Shown here in pieces: positions 17,466 through 25,660 of a stretch of 64,000 nt of DNA (its first letter is position 1; every line of letters starts with the position of its first letter). The position numbers were made by a program, and so were the translations under genes. The notes under the pieces are model-generated. The model saw only the letters and a list, made by a program, of their open reading frames with translations. It had not been told where the DNA came from and searched no databases. The stretch is from Lepagella muris (GTDB lineage: Bacteria > Bacteroidota > Bacteroidia > Bacteroidales > Muribaculaceae): positions 1 to 64,000 of the forward strand of contig NZ_SRYB01000029.1 of NCBI RefSeq assembly GCF_004793975.1, written 5' to 3'.

Positions 17466-20400
17466 ATGAAACAACGAATAATAACACTTGCCACAGCACT
17501 GTCGCTGACGTCGGGCTTGGCAATGGCAAAAATATACACCGGTACCGTATGGGCGGTCGGAGATGATGAACCGCTGATCGGTGCTACGGTGATGGTGAAA
17601 GGCACATCTGTAGGTGTGACCACTGACATTGATGGTAACTTCTCAATTGATATACCGGAGAAGTCGAAATTCCTTGTGATATCCTACGTGGGCATGGAGC
17701 CTAAGGAGCTTCAGATCGGCAAACTGCGTGAGAAGGGTAATCAGATCTATCTTGACCCGATGCAGGGTGCACTTGATGAGGTGGTGGTGACAGGTATGGG
17801 TAATCGTAAGAAGATTACTGTGACCGGTGCAGTGACGAATGTAAATGTAGATGACATGAAGCATTTCAGCACATCAAACCTCTCAAATGCATTGGCAGGT
17901 AATGTGCCGGGTGTGTTGGCAATGCAGACTTCCGGTCAGCCGGGCAAGAACAAGTCAGAGTTCTGGATTCGCGGTATCTCTACTTTCGGAGCCAAGAAAT
18001 CGGCTTATATACTTGTGGACGGCTTTGAGCGTGAGAATATCGACGACCTAAATATCGAGGATATCGAGACTTTTACAGTGCTGAAGGATGCTTCCGCCAC
18101 TGCAATCTACGGTTCAAAGGGTGCGAACGGCGTTGTACTTATCACCACCAAGCATGGTAAGGAGGGTAAAATCAACGTGAATGCTAAATTCGAGACTGCC
18201 TACAACAGTCGCACGAAGACTCCGGAATTTGTGGATGGTCTCACCTACGCCGGTCTGTTGAATGAGGCTCGCGTGACAAGAAGCCAGGGCATCTACTTCA
18301 CTCCGGCGGAGATGGAGCTTTTCGCAAACGGTCTTGACCCCGACCTTTATCCTAACGTGGATTGGAAAGACCTTCTTCTGAAGGATGGTTCAATGAGCTA
18401 TCGTGCCAACGTCAACATCAGCGGCGGTGGTAAGACTGCACGTTACTTCGCATCAGTGTCATACGTCAACGATGGCGGTATGTATAAGACTGACTCCACA
18501 CTGAAGGATAAGTATAACACGAATGCCAATTACGGACGATGGAACTATCGCGTGAACCTCGATATCAATGCCACCCCGACAACGCTTATCAGAATAGGTA
18601 CAGCAGGCGACCTCTCCACGCAGAATGCTCCGGGCTACGGTGATGACCATGTATGGGAATCCCTCTTCGGCTATAATGCCATACTTACTCCCGTGATGTA
18701 TAGCAACGGCTACGTCCCGATGATCAACATGAACCGAGACGATGCCCGTTCCAACCCGTGGGTTATGACCACTCAGACCGGTTACAAGACAATGTGGAAT
18801 AACAATCTACAGAACAATGTCTCGCTGGAACAGGATCTTAATTTCATCACACAGGGTCTTAAATTTACAGGTCGCTTCGGTTATGATACTTATAACAGTA
18901 ACTCTATTGATCATATCCAGATGCCTGAGAGATGGTATGCTAATGGTCGCGACAAGGATACGGGTGAGATTATCTTTGATAAGATCGGAAATAAATGGGA
19001 TATGACACAGTCTTCCTATAATGAGGGTTCGCGCCGCACATTCCTTGACCTCCTCCTCACTTATAACCGTGAGTTCAACGGACACAATGTGACCGGCAAC
19101 CTCAAATACACATGGGATGACAATATCCAGACCCAGAATATCGGTAACGACATCAAGAATAGTGTGAGCCGCAAGAATCTTGCGTTTGCCGGTCAGGTGG
19201 CTTACAATTATGATTACCGCTATTTCGTAGACTTCAACTTTGGCTACAATGGCTCGGAAAACTTTGCTGACGGACACCGTTTCGGTTTCTTCCCCGCATT
19301 CTCCGTGGGTTGGGCATTAGACCGCGAGAAGTTTATGCAGAACCTCACATGGCTTGATATGTTTAAGATCCGCTATTCATGGGGTAAGGTCGGCAACGAC
19401 AATTGTGGCGACGTCCGTTTCCCGTATCTCTACACGCTTGATTATATTCGGGATAAAAATGGCATGATAGTTAATGGTATATATAATTTTGGTACAACGG
19501 GTTCTCCGACACGTTTCGACTATACACAGGGTATACACTACACCGGACTTGCCTCCAACAACGTGACTTGGGAGGTAGCGAAAAAGCAGGATATCGGCGT
19601 GGATATAGCTCTGTTCAACAACTCATTTACCATGACTGTTGACTATTTCCGCGAGCGTCGTTCCGGCATCTATATGGTGCGTAACTTCCTCCCCGGTTCT
19701 CTTGGTCTGGAGTCTGCTCCTATGGCGAATGTAGGCTCTGTGAAGCAGGAGGGTTTTGATGGTAACTTTGCCTATCATAACAAGTTTGGTGAGGTGGATC
19801 TTACAGTGCGTGGCAACATCACCTACAGTAAGAACACAATTGAGGACTATGACGTGGAGAACAACGTCTATCCCTATCAATATCAGACAGGCTATCGTGT
19901 GGATCAGGTGCGCGGTCTTATTGCAGAGGGTCTTTTTGCAGACTATGAGGATATCCGCAACCATCCCAAGCAGATGTATGGCGATGTGCAGCCCGGTGAT
20001 ATCAAGTATAAGGATGTGAACGGCGACGGTGTCGTGGATGATGGAGATATCGTTGCAATCGGTGCAACCAATCGTCCTAACCTTATATATGGCGTCGGTT
20101 TGTCGGCAATGTGGAGAGGGTTCGATTTCAACGTTCTCTTCCAGGGTGCGGGCAAAGCCACAGTCAGCATGGAAGGCAAGGCAGTGTGGGCATTCAGCCA
20201 GGACCGTTACGGTCAGATATTTGATGATCTCGTGAAAGACCGTTGGGTTGACAGAGAGACAGCCGCAATACTTGGTATCCCCGCAAATGAGAATCCCAAC
20301 GCCTCTTATCCGCGTATGGTGCTTCTTGAGAGTAATGCCACTCACAACAACTACCGCAGTTCCACATTCTGGACTCGCGATTGCAGCTACTTGCGTCTGA

Positions 20401-20600
20401 AAAACCTTGAGATCGGTTATTCTCTTCCGAAAGATTTCCTTGCAAATCTCCATATCGAGAATGCACGTTTCTTCGTACAGGCAACCAATCTCTTCACATT
20501 CTCCAACTTCAAAATCTGGGATCCGGAAATGGGCAGCAGCGATGGTGAGAAATATCCTCTGACGAAAGCCTTCACAGCCGGTTTGACAGTAAGCTTCTAA
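17466..20600 (+). CDS. SusC/RagA-type TonB-dependent outer-membrane transporter
   Basis: 1044 aa with a signal peptide (MKQRIITLATALSLTSGLAMA). An N-terminal carboxypeptidase-D-like domain (GATVMVKGTSVGVTTDIDGN) is followed by the SusC signature/TonB box region (LDEVVVTGMG), the plug (ALAGNVPGVLAMQTSG, IRGISTFG, YILVDG, DASATAIYGSKGANGVVLI) and a beta-barrel ending in the typical aromatic terminus TVSF. It pairs with the SusD protein 11 nt downstream to import oligosaccharides across the outer membrane. The canonical length and order are intact. There are 33 nt between it and the upstream lipoprotein gene, consistent with one operon. Confidence 0.95.
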   Translation: MKQRIITLATALSLTSGLAMAKIYTGTVWAVGDDEPLIGATVMVKGTSVGVTTDIDGNFSIDIPEKSKFLVISYVGMEPKELQIGKLREKGNQIYLDPMQGALDEVVVTGMGNRKKITVTGAVTNVNVDDMKHFSTSNLSNALAGNVPGVLAMQTSGQPGKNKSEFWIRGISTFGAKKSAYILVDGFERENIDDLNIEDIETFTVLKDASATAIYGSKGANGVVLITTKHGKEGKINVNAKFETAYNSRTKTPEFVDGLTYAGLLNEARVTRSQGIYFTPAEMELFANGLDPDLYPNVDWKDLLLKDGSMSYRANVNISGGGKTARYFASVSYVNDGGMYKTDSTLKDKYNTNANYGRWNYRVNLDINATPTTLIRIGTAGDLSTQNAPGYGDDHVWESLFGYNAILTPVMYSNGYVPMINMNRDDARSNPWVMTTQTGYKTMWNNNLQNNVSLEQDLNFITQGLKFTGRFGYDTYNSNSIDHIQMPERWYANGRDKDTGEIIFDKIGNKWDMTQSSYNEGSRRTFLDLLLTYNREFNGHNVTGNLKYTWDDNIQTQNIGNDIKNSVSRKNLAFAGQVAYNYDYRYFVDFNFGYNGSENFADGHRFGFFPAFSVGWALDREKFMQNLTWLDMFKIRYSWGKVGNDNCGDVRFPYLYTLDYIRDKNGMIVNGIYNFGTTGSPTRFDYTQGIHYTGLASNNVTWEVAKKQDIGVDIALFNNSFTMTVDYFRERRSGIYMVRNFLPGSLGLESAPMANVGSVKQEGFDGNFAYHNKFGEVDLTVRGNITYSKNTIEDYDVENNVYPYQYQTGYRVDQVRGLIAEGLFADYEDIRNHPKQMYGDVQPGDIKYKDVNGDGVVDDGDIVAIGATNRPNLIYGVGLSAMWRGFDFNVLFQGAGKATVSMEGKAVWAFSQDRYGQIFDDLVKDRWVDRETAAILGIPANENPNASYPRMVLLESNATHNNYRSSTFWTRDCSYLRLKNLEIGYSLPKDFLANLHIENARFFVQATNLFTFSNFKIWDPEMGSSDGEKYPLTKAFTAGLTVSF

Positions 20601-20611
20601 TTTGAAATATC

Positions 20612-22780
20612 ATGAAAAGATATAATATAGCATTATCATTGTTCGTAATGTTGGGCGGTATGTCGGTGCTGACAGGATGTGCCGATTCGCTCGATTCAGA
20701 TAAATATTTTGATGACCGCCGCACCATTGAGTCGGTCTTCACAGACATTAACCAGACCAACAACTGGCTTACACAGGCATTCTCCTTCCTGAAGGGTGAG
20801 CTTGCCGACGTGACCACAAAAGAGATCAACGGTGCCGGTCTCCATTGCTTCGCCGACGATATGTATTTCGGCGACCGTGACTCATCTATCTCAGGCGACT
20901 GGGGCAAGTCGGATTCCTACTCTGCATTTAAGAGGGGTGACTATGATGAGAATTTTGGCAGCGGCTATTGGACCCAGGCTTACAAGGGCATATATCAGGC
21001 TTCGATATTCATCAAGAATATCCATCTCAATAATAAGCTGACCGAGGAGGAGCGTCTTGATATGAAGGGTCAGGCACGCTTCGTGAGAGCATATTATTAC
21101 TGGCTGCTTCTCCGCAAGTATGGTCCGGTGCCCATCATGCCGGATGAGGGTGCCGACTACACACTGTCGTATGCCGAACTTTCCATTCCGCGCAGCACCT
21201 ACGAGGAGTGTGCCGAGTATATTGCATCAGAGATGGTGCAGGCAGCAAAGGAGCTTCAGTCATGGAGCCGTTTCCAGGGGAACACCGATCAGGAGTCGAT
21301 GATACGTCCGACGAAGGGTGCCGCACTCGCAACCCGTGCGCTTGCATATATCTATGCAGCCAGTCCGCTCGCCAATGGTCAACTTGCCAACGGTAGTCAT
21401 CCCGGCGGCGTGAGCGACGGTTTTGCAAAGACTTTTGTCAACAAGGATGGCACACCGCTTCTGAGCCTCACCTACGATGAGTCGAAGTGGGCACGTGCGG
21501 CAGCAGCTTGCCGCGACGTCATGGAGTGTCAGGCAGGCTATGAGCTTTACCATGCAGGCCTACAGCTCAACGACAATAAGACCACGGGTTATCCCAAGAC
21601 CATAACTCCTCCCGACGACAATGACTTCTCTCAGAAGAATTGGCCCGAGGGTTGGGCAGATATCGACCCGTATCTCTCTTACCGCGACTTCTTCAACGGT
21701 GCGGTGGGTCTTGACAACACTGAGATTATCTTCTCACGTGGTTACAACGTGGGTGGTCACAGCGGTATGGAGGGTCTTGTGGTGCACGCATTGCCCAACA
21801 CGCTGTTCGGCTACAACTGCCACGGTCTTACCCAGAAGATGGTTGACGCATACTATATGAATGACGGCACTGACTGCCCGGGCAAGGATAGCGAGATGGG
21901 TGGCGGCGACGGCTCGGAGCGTCGTCAGGGATGGACCACGAGCCGTGGTGACAATGCCTACACGAAATATCCTCCGTTGGGTCAGGGTGTATCTATGCAG
22001 TATGCGGAGCGTGAGCCGCGTTTCTATGCGAGCGTGTCGTTCAACGGCTCCTACTGGTGGAATGCCAATCCGGAGAAGACCAACAAGTATATGCAGGTGT
22101 TCTACTGGCGCGGAACCAATACGGTGACTTCTCCCGATGGCTCAACCACAACCGAGACCAACGGCTATGACAACACGGGCTATTACCTGCGCACGGGCAT
22201 CGGTATCAAGAAATGGGTCAATCCGGCTGACTGGCGCACGGTGAGAAGTGCCGACGACTATGGACATATCGTTCGCAAATGGGAGCCTGCAATCCGTTAT
22301 GCCGATATCCTCCTTATGTATGCGGAGGCTGTCAACGAGCTTTCCGGCTCTTACACGGTTCCATCGTGGGATGGCACAAAGAGCTACAGCGTAAGCCGCG
22401 ACATCAATGAGATGAAGCGTGGCATACGTCCGGTGCGTTGCCGTGCCGGTGTGCCCGACTATACAATGGCAGAGTATAGCGACCAGCAGACACTCCGAGC
22501 AAAGATCAAGCGTGAACGTATGATTGAGCTTATGGGTGAGGGTAAACGCTACTACGATCTCCGCCGTTGGATGGATGCCGCTATTGAGGAGTCGAAGCCG
22601 GTGTATGGTTGCAACGTGCTTATGACCAACAAGCAGCAGGACGATTTCCAGCGTATCGTGCCGATCTACAGCCTGCCGACCGTATTCTCCGACAAGATGT
22701 ATTTCTGGCCGATCTCTACCGGTGAGTTGAAACGTAACCAGAACTTGGTGCAGAATCCGGGTTGGAAGTATTTTGATTAA
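20612..22780 (+). CDS. SusD/RagB-type nutrient-binding outer-membrane lipoprotein
   Basis: 722 aa, long for a SusD. Lipobox VLTGC, Cys23. Tetratricopeptide-like helices (GQARFVRAYYYWLLLRKYG) and the C-terminal SusD hallmark (RADILLMYAEAVNEL, IKRERMIELMGEGKRYYDLRRW, FWPIS) are present. It forms the lid of the SusC transporter and binds the incoming glycan. The extra length comes mainly from surface loops in the middle of the protein (residues about 380-510). Confidence 0.94.
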   Translation: MKRYNIALSLFVMLGGMSVLTGCADSLDSDKYFDDRRTIESVFTDINQTNNWLTQAFSFLKGELADVTTKEINGAGLHCFADDMYFGDRDSSISGDWGKSDSYSAFKRGDYDENFGSGYWTQAYKGIYQASIFIKNIHLNNKLTEEERLDMKGQARFVRAYYYWLLLRKYGPVPIMPDEGADYTLSYAELSIPRSTYEECAEYIASEMVQAAKELQSWSRFQGNTDQESMIRPTKGAALATRALAYIYAASPLANGQLANGSHPGGVSDGFAKTFVNKDGTPLLSLTYDESKWARAAAACRDVMECQAGYELYHAGLQLNDNKTTGYPKTITPPDDNDFSQKNWPEGWADIDPYLSYRDFFNGAVGLDNTEIIFSRGYNVGGHSGMEGLVVHALPNTLFGYNCHGLTQKMVDAYYMNDGTDCPGKDSEMGGGDGSERRQGWTTSRGDNAYTKYPPLGQGVSMQYAEREPRFYASVSFNGSYWWNANPEKTNKYMQVFYWRGTNTVTSPDGSTTTETNGYDNTGYYLRTGIGIKKWVNPADWRTVRSADDYGHIVRKWEPAIRYADILLMYAEAVNELSGSYTVPSWDGTKSYSVSRDINEMKRGIRPVRCRAGVPDYTMAEYSDQQTLRAKIKRERMIELMGEGKRYYDLRRWMDAAIEESKPVYGCNVLMTNKQQDDFQRIVPIYSLPTVFSDKMYFWPISTGELKRNQNLVQNPGWKYFD

Positions 22781-22838
22781 GGTTTAAAGTTTATGGTTTA
22801 AGGTTTAAGACCTAATCCTTTAACCATAAACCATAAAC
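22781..22838. repeat. Heptad array folded into an inverted repeat
   Basis: GGTTTAA, AGTTTAT, GGTTTAA, GGTTTAA (22781-22808) is followed by the complementary 7-nt-period arm TTTAACC-ATAAACC-ATAAAC (22819-22838). It belongs to the same family as the arrays at 7729 and 25525. It lies between the SusD gene and the next lipoprotein gene of the locus. Confidence 0.8.
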
Positions 22839-22871
22839 AATCAACAATCAATATTAAAAAATAAAACAGAT

Positions 22872-23930
22872 ATGATTCGTAAATCAAATATATTTGCTTT
22901 AGGTGTGCTCGCAGTGTCAGCGATGGCAGGGATGACTTCCTGTAATGATGACTGGACCGAGGAGCAGTATGCACACTATATAAGCTTTAAGGCACCCCTC
23001 GACACTGATGGCAATAGCGTGGGCGTCACTACTCTCTACGTGCCTTACACGAGATATGATGAGAATAAGAATCCGAGATATGGTGAGGAGGGTCTTTCAA
23101 GCTATCAGCTCCCTGTCATTGTGAGCGGATCTACCAATAATGATAAGAATCTTACGGTGCATGTGGCTCCTTCCGACACTCTGCCGATTCTTAACGTGGA
23201 GCGTTTCAGCACGCGTGAGGAGTTGTGGTATAAGGATATGACATCGTATGCAAACTATCCGGAGACTCTCGATATACCGTCGGGTAAGGATATCGCGTTG
23301 CTCGACATACGTTTCGACTTCCGCAATCTCGATCTTTCTGACCGTTACGTGTTGCCTATCACAGTGGTTGATAATAACGGGGCTTACGGTTATCTCCGCA
23401 ATCCGCGTAAGAATTATGCCACCGCGATGCTCAGGGTGTTGCCATACACCACTTACTCCGGTCAGTACCAGGCAACCAATGTGAAGTTTTATATCGTATC
23501 CGGTGGCGTCGTGGATAATGAGCCGGGTGCTATGGGCACGGTAGACACTTATACGGTTGATGAGAACACGGTGTTCTTCTATGCCGGCACTTTTGACGAG
23601 CAGAGTCTTCTCCGCAAGAACTTCAAGGTGTATGCCCAGTTTATCCCATACGAGGAGGGTGGCACACGTGGCACAGTGAAGATGTGGTGCGACAATCCGA
23701 AGATGAACTTCGTGCAGAATAAACTTGCTACGTTCACTATCCTGGAGCAGGATGATGAGGTGCAGACCTATATCATGCGCCGCACTGTGATTGTAAACGA
23801 CATCGACTATATGTTTGACGACTATATGTCGGCTCCCGGCACATCGATCACGTATAGCGTTCAGGGCAACATGGCAATGGAGCGCAAACTCAACACCCAG
23901 ATGCCGGAGGAGGATCAGATCATCTTCTAA
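22872..23930 (+). CDS. DUF1735/DUF4973-type surface lipoprotein
   Basis: 352 aa, lipobox GMTSC (Cys24). The sequence shows beta-sandwich repeats of the DUF1735 family (LDIRFDFRNLDLSDRYVLPITVVDN) plus a calycin-like C-terminal half (YSGQYQATNVKFY ... FTILEQDDEVQTYIMRR). In Bacteroides loci, proteins in this SusE-like position bind glycan at the cell surface. It is the last gene of the locus. It is followed by a strong 9-nt-period hairpin at 23992-24038 that could end transcription. Confidence 0.75.
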   Translation: MIRKSNIFALGVLAVSAMAGMTSCNDDWTEEQYAHYISFKAPLDTDGNSVGVTTLYVPYTRYDENKNPRYGEEGLSSYQLPVIVSGSTNNDKNLTVHVAPSDTLPILNVERFSTREELWYKDMTSYANYPETLDIPSGKDIALLDIRFDFRNLDLSDRYVLPITVVDNNGAYGYLRNPRKNYATAMLRVLPYTTYSGQYQATNVKFYIVSGGVVDNEPGAMGTVDTYTVDENTVFFYAGTFDEQSLLRKNFKVYAQFIPYEEGGTRGTVKMWCDNPKMNFVQNKLATFTILEQDDEVQTYIMRRTVIVNDIDYMFDDYMSAPGTSITYSVQGNMAMERKLNTQMPEEDQIIF

Positions 23931-23991
23931 ACAATCACCAAGACGCAAATTTGTATCAACTGCCAAGATCAGATTGATATCAACCACTAAG

Positions 23992-24080
23992 ATCACGGAG
24001 AACATAGAGATTAAAAAAATCTCTGTGTTCTCCGTGATTTCTTCGGTTAAAACACCACGGAGCACGCAGAGAATGCGGAG
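23992..24080. repeat. 9-nt-period CACGGAGAA hairpin element, copy 2
   Basis: ATCACGGAG-AACATAGAG (23992-24009) pairs over 18 bp (one G-T wobble) with CTCTGTGTTCTCCGTGAT (24021-24038), extendable to 21 bp around an A-rich loop. A second half follows (CCACGGAGCACGCAGAG... to 24080). Bases 24021-24080 match 25056-25115 at 54 of 60 positions. The two copies bracket the Abi-family gene. Confidence 0.85.
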
Positions 24081-24142
24081 ATTATTAATGAATTGGAATT
24101 GAAAGGGATGAAGAAATAAATGGATATGTGAATATTGGTATT

Positions 24143-24188
24143 AAAAAACAAACCCGATAGCTTGAAAAATTCAGGGGCTACCGGGAAT
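24143..24188 (-). ncRNA. Candidate small RNA behind the Abi-family gene
   Basis: On the minus strand a perfect promoter (24226-24195) is followed within about 10 nt by a hairpin: 9-nt arms CCCGGTAGC (24185-24177) and GCTATCGGG (24161-24153) with one mismatch and additional TGAA/TTCA pairing inside. The hairpin runs into TTTGTTTTTT (24152-24143), a good U-tract. The unit therefore encodes a free-standing RNA of roughly 45 nt, on the same strand as the HEPN gene and about 80 nt past its stop codon. AbiF-type genes are known to be accompanied by structured RNAs that act as antitoxins; whether this is one is inference. A plain terminator would not explain the promoter. Confidence 0.5.
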
Positions 24189-24194
24189 ACGATA

Positions 24195-24226
24195 CAAAGG
24201 TAGTACTTCGCAATCGAATAACCAAA
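24195..24226 (-). promoter_or_regulatory. Promoter of the candidate small RNA
   Basis: The minus strand reads TTTG (24226-24223), a 20-nt spacer and TACCTTTG (24202-24195). All eight defined bases of the Bacteroidetes consensus are present. The only thing downstream is the hairpin RNA. Confidence 0.65.
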
Positions 24227-24269
24227 TAAATAGGCTGAAAAATTAAAGGCGTTATATTTTTTTAATAAA

Positions 24270-24965
24270 TCAAGCCTTAAAAAGGTCTATTTCAGCGCAG
24301 ACTTGCTTTACATGGTCGAGACCATAAAGCAAGTCTTTACTATCTATACCAAGCCAAGAGAAAAGTTTAATCATCTTATTGTATCGGCTCATTACATAGA
24401 AAGTGTCAATATTGTCATTAGCATCAAAACACACAGGTTCGTGGTGAGCGATGCGATTACGTAGGTTATTGATATAGTCCAATTCTTTGAAAATATAAGT
24501 GTTATCGTAGTTGTGCTGGGGTGTGGAACGTGGCTTGTTTATAAATGCACGAAGTAATAAACGACCTGATAACCGGTATTGGAGATTTGAAAACATGTAT
24601 TTCCAAAATCCAAATTCCATTTCTGCCAACAATTTAGAATGTGAATAAAGACCACTGTGCATTAAATCTCGGTATGACTTATCTATATTACGACGCGACC
24701 TCTCAACGCGATTATTATTATAGAATATTCCATTAGGATGGATGAAATCTCTTAGCCAGTTGTCTCCCCAATGATTAGTCAATTCTCTATCAATGGCATT
24801 ACGAAGAGCAACTTCAAAACAGCTTATTACTGTGAAAATCTCCTGCGATAGTCGAAGATTTAAACGGTATAATGTCATGGCCTTGCGAGTATTGCCACCG
24901 CAAGCAATAACATACTTACGCATACGTTTTGGAGATATTATCTTTTCAAATTCTGAGAATTTCAT
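24270..24965 (-). CDS. Abi_2/AbiF-family protein (HEPN ribonuclease-type)
   Basis: 231 aa, close to the size of compact Abi_2 proteins, and helical throughout. The N-terminal half has the family pattern (LRLSQEIFTVISCFEVALRNAI). The HEPN motif RNRIAHHE runs from R169 to E176, with H174 as the likely catalytic His (R-x4-H). Abi_2 proteins cause abortive infection against phage, probably by cutting RNA. A -7 box (24994-25001) gives it its own promoter. A 6-bp inverted repeat (AAAGGC/GCCTTT) straddling the stop may end its transcript. A candidate small RNA follows on the same strand, and 60-nt repeats flank the unit. It is AT-richer than its neighbours, which fits acquisition. No second protein partner is visible. 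Confidence 0.85.
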   Translation of the reverse strand: MKFSEFEKIISPKRMRKYVIACGGNTRKAMTLYRLNLRLSQEIFTVISCFEVALRNAIDRELTNHWGDNWLRDFIHPNGIFYNNNRVERSRRNIDKSYRDLMHSGLYSHSKLLAEMEFGFWKYMFSNLQYRLSGRLLLRAFINKPRSTPQHNYDNTYIFKELDYINNLRNRIAHHEPVCFDANDNIDTFYVMSRYNKMIKLFSWLGIDSKDLLYGLDHVKQVCAEIDLFKA

Positions 24966-24993
24966 TGTTATGCCATTTAATAGAATATGAATG

Positions 24994-25001
24994 CAAATTT
25001 A
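24994..25001 (-). promoter_or_regulatory. -7 element of the Abi-family gene
   Basis: The minus strand reads TAAATTTG, 29 nt before the start codon. The expected -33 box is not convincing. Confidence 0.45.
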
Positions 25002-25055
25002 GTGATAATTCTTGAATTGTCAGCTATAATATATCGCAGATGTTTACGACATTTA

Positions 25056-25115
25056 CTCTGTGTTCTCCGTGATCTTAGTGGTTAAAACGCCACGGAGCAC
25101 GCAGAGAATGCGGAG
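25056..25115. repeat. 9-nt-period CACGGAGAA element, copy 3
   Basis: Sixty bases identical at 54 positions to 24021-24080 and in the same orientation. It lacks the third arm (the left stem) found in copy 2. Together the two copies flank the Abi-family gene, 1035 bp apart. Confidence 0.85.
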
Positions 25116-25186
25116 GGCTTAAGTGATTGGAATACAGGGTGTTGGTTTGGATTTATAAATTATTTTAGATTTTTATGTCGGAAATA

Positions 25187-25218
25187 TTTGGTGATTTCGG
25201 AAAAAGATTGTAATTTTG
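25187..25218 (+). promoter_or_regulatory. Promoter of tRNA-Pro
   Basis: TTTG (25187-25190), a 20-nt spacer and TAATTTTG (25211-25218): a perfect match. The mature tRNA begins 17 nt downstream. Confidence 0.8.
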
Positions 25219-25234
25219 CAGTCGCTTAGGCAAT

Positions 25235-25308
25235 CGGGGTGTAGCACAGTTGGCTAGCGCGCTACGTTCGGGACGTAGAGGTCGGGCGTTCGAGTCGCCT
25301 CACCCCGA
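25235..25308 (+). tRNA. tRNA-Pro (anticodon CGG)
   Basis: The acceptor stem CGGGGTG (25235-25241) pairs with CACCCCG (25301-25307), discriminator A. Anticodon stem CTACG/CGTAG (25262-25266/25274-25278) holds the loop TTCGGGA, so the anticodon is CGG (25269-25271) with G at position 37, as expected for proline. The T arm reads GGGCG TTCGAGT CGCCT. CCA is not encoded and must be added. It decodes CCG. It is flanked by a perfect promoter and an intrinsic terminator, so it is a single-gene unit. Confidence 0.95.
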
Positions 25309-25309
25309 C

Positions 25310-25345
25310 AAAAATCCGTCGGCAACTCCGCTGGCGGATTTTTTT
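25310..25345 (+). terminator. Terminator of tRNA-Pro
   Basis: AAAAATCCG (25310-25318) pairs with CGGATTTTT (25335-25343) and the hairpin runs into T residues. Confidence 0.8.
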
Positions 25346-25350
25346 CAAGT

Positions 25351-25522
25351 AATCTCCCGGAGATTGCTAAACAAAAGTGGAAAAATTTGGCTGCTTGCAA
25401 CCACTTGAAAAAATGCTAAAACTGCACATTTTGGATCAAAATCTTTTCATGACGCGACAGCATGAAGAGTATGGCAGAGCATTTGGAAGCGAGCGCAAGC
25501 TGTTCCGAAGGCTCTATTTTTT
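25351..25522 (+). other. Hairpin-rich spacer between tRNA-Pro and metK
   Basis: Four hairpins in a row: AATCTC/GAGATT (25351-25365), AAGTGG/CCACTT (25375-25406), TCATG/CATGA (25447-25465), and AGAGC/GCTCT with inner GGAA/TTCC (25476-25515) running into six T residues. The last looks like an intrinsic terminator. The stretch could be an untranslated small RNA or the remains of a leader. No open frame or known riboswitch consensus was recognised, and no clear promoter of its own. Confidence 0.45.
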
Positions 25523-25524
25523 GT

Positions 25525-25637
25525 GGTTTATGGGTTAAGGCTTAAGGTATTAGGATTCACCGGGTCTTTTTATCCTATAAAATATAAACGGCAATAATCC
25601 TCAACTCTCAACCCTAAACTATAAACCTTCAACATTA
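25525..25637. repeat. Degenerate heptad arrays in inverted orientation upstream of metK
   Basis: GGTTTAT, GGGTTAA, GGCTTAA, GGTATTA, GGATTCA (25525-25559) form the left arm. From about 25600 the complementary type follows with the same 7-nt step (AACCCTA, AACTATA, AACCTTC, AACATTA). It is the third member of the family seen at 7729 and 22781 and is less well conserved. Confidence 0.6.
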
Positions 25638-25660
25638 AACTAATTAAATTTGAATATAAT

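Larger units (their letters stand above)
23931..24269. other. Intergenic patch: hairpin repeat plus candidate small RNA
   Basis: No protein gene is visible in these 339 nt. They contain the 9-nt-period element (copy 2) and, on the minus strand, a promoter and a short hairpin RNA unit behind the Abi-family gene. Confidence 0.7.

Noticed and set aside
25235..25345. Integration attachment site at tRNA-Pro
   Set aside because: No duplicate of the tRNA 3' end and no integrase gene were found nearby.
25645..25652. TAAATTTG box just before metK as its promoter
   Set aside because: Only 8 nt separate it from the start codon and no -33 box fits, so it is more likely chance in AT-rich DNA.
25346..25660. 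SAM riboswitch upstream of metK
   Set aside because: The region is full of hairpins, but I could not match it to SAM-I, SAM-II or related consensus cores. A covariance-model search would decide.
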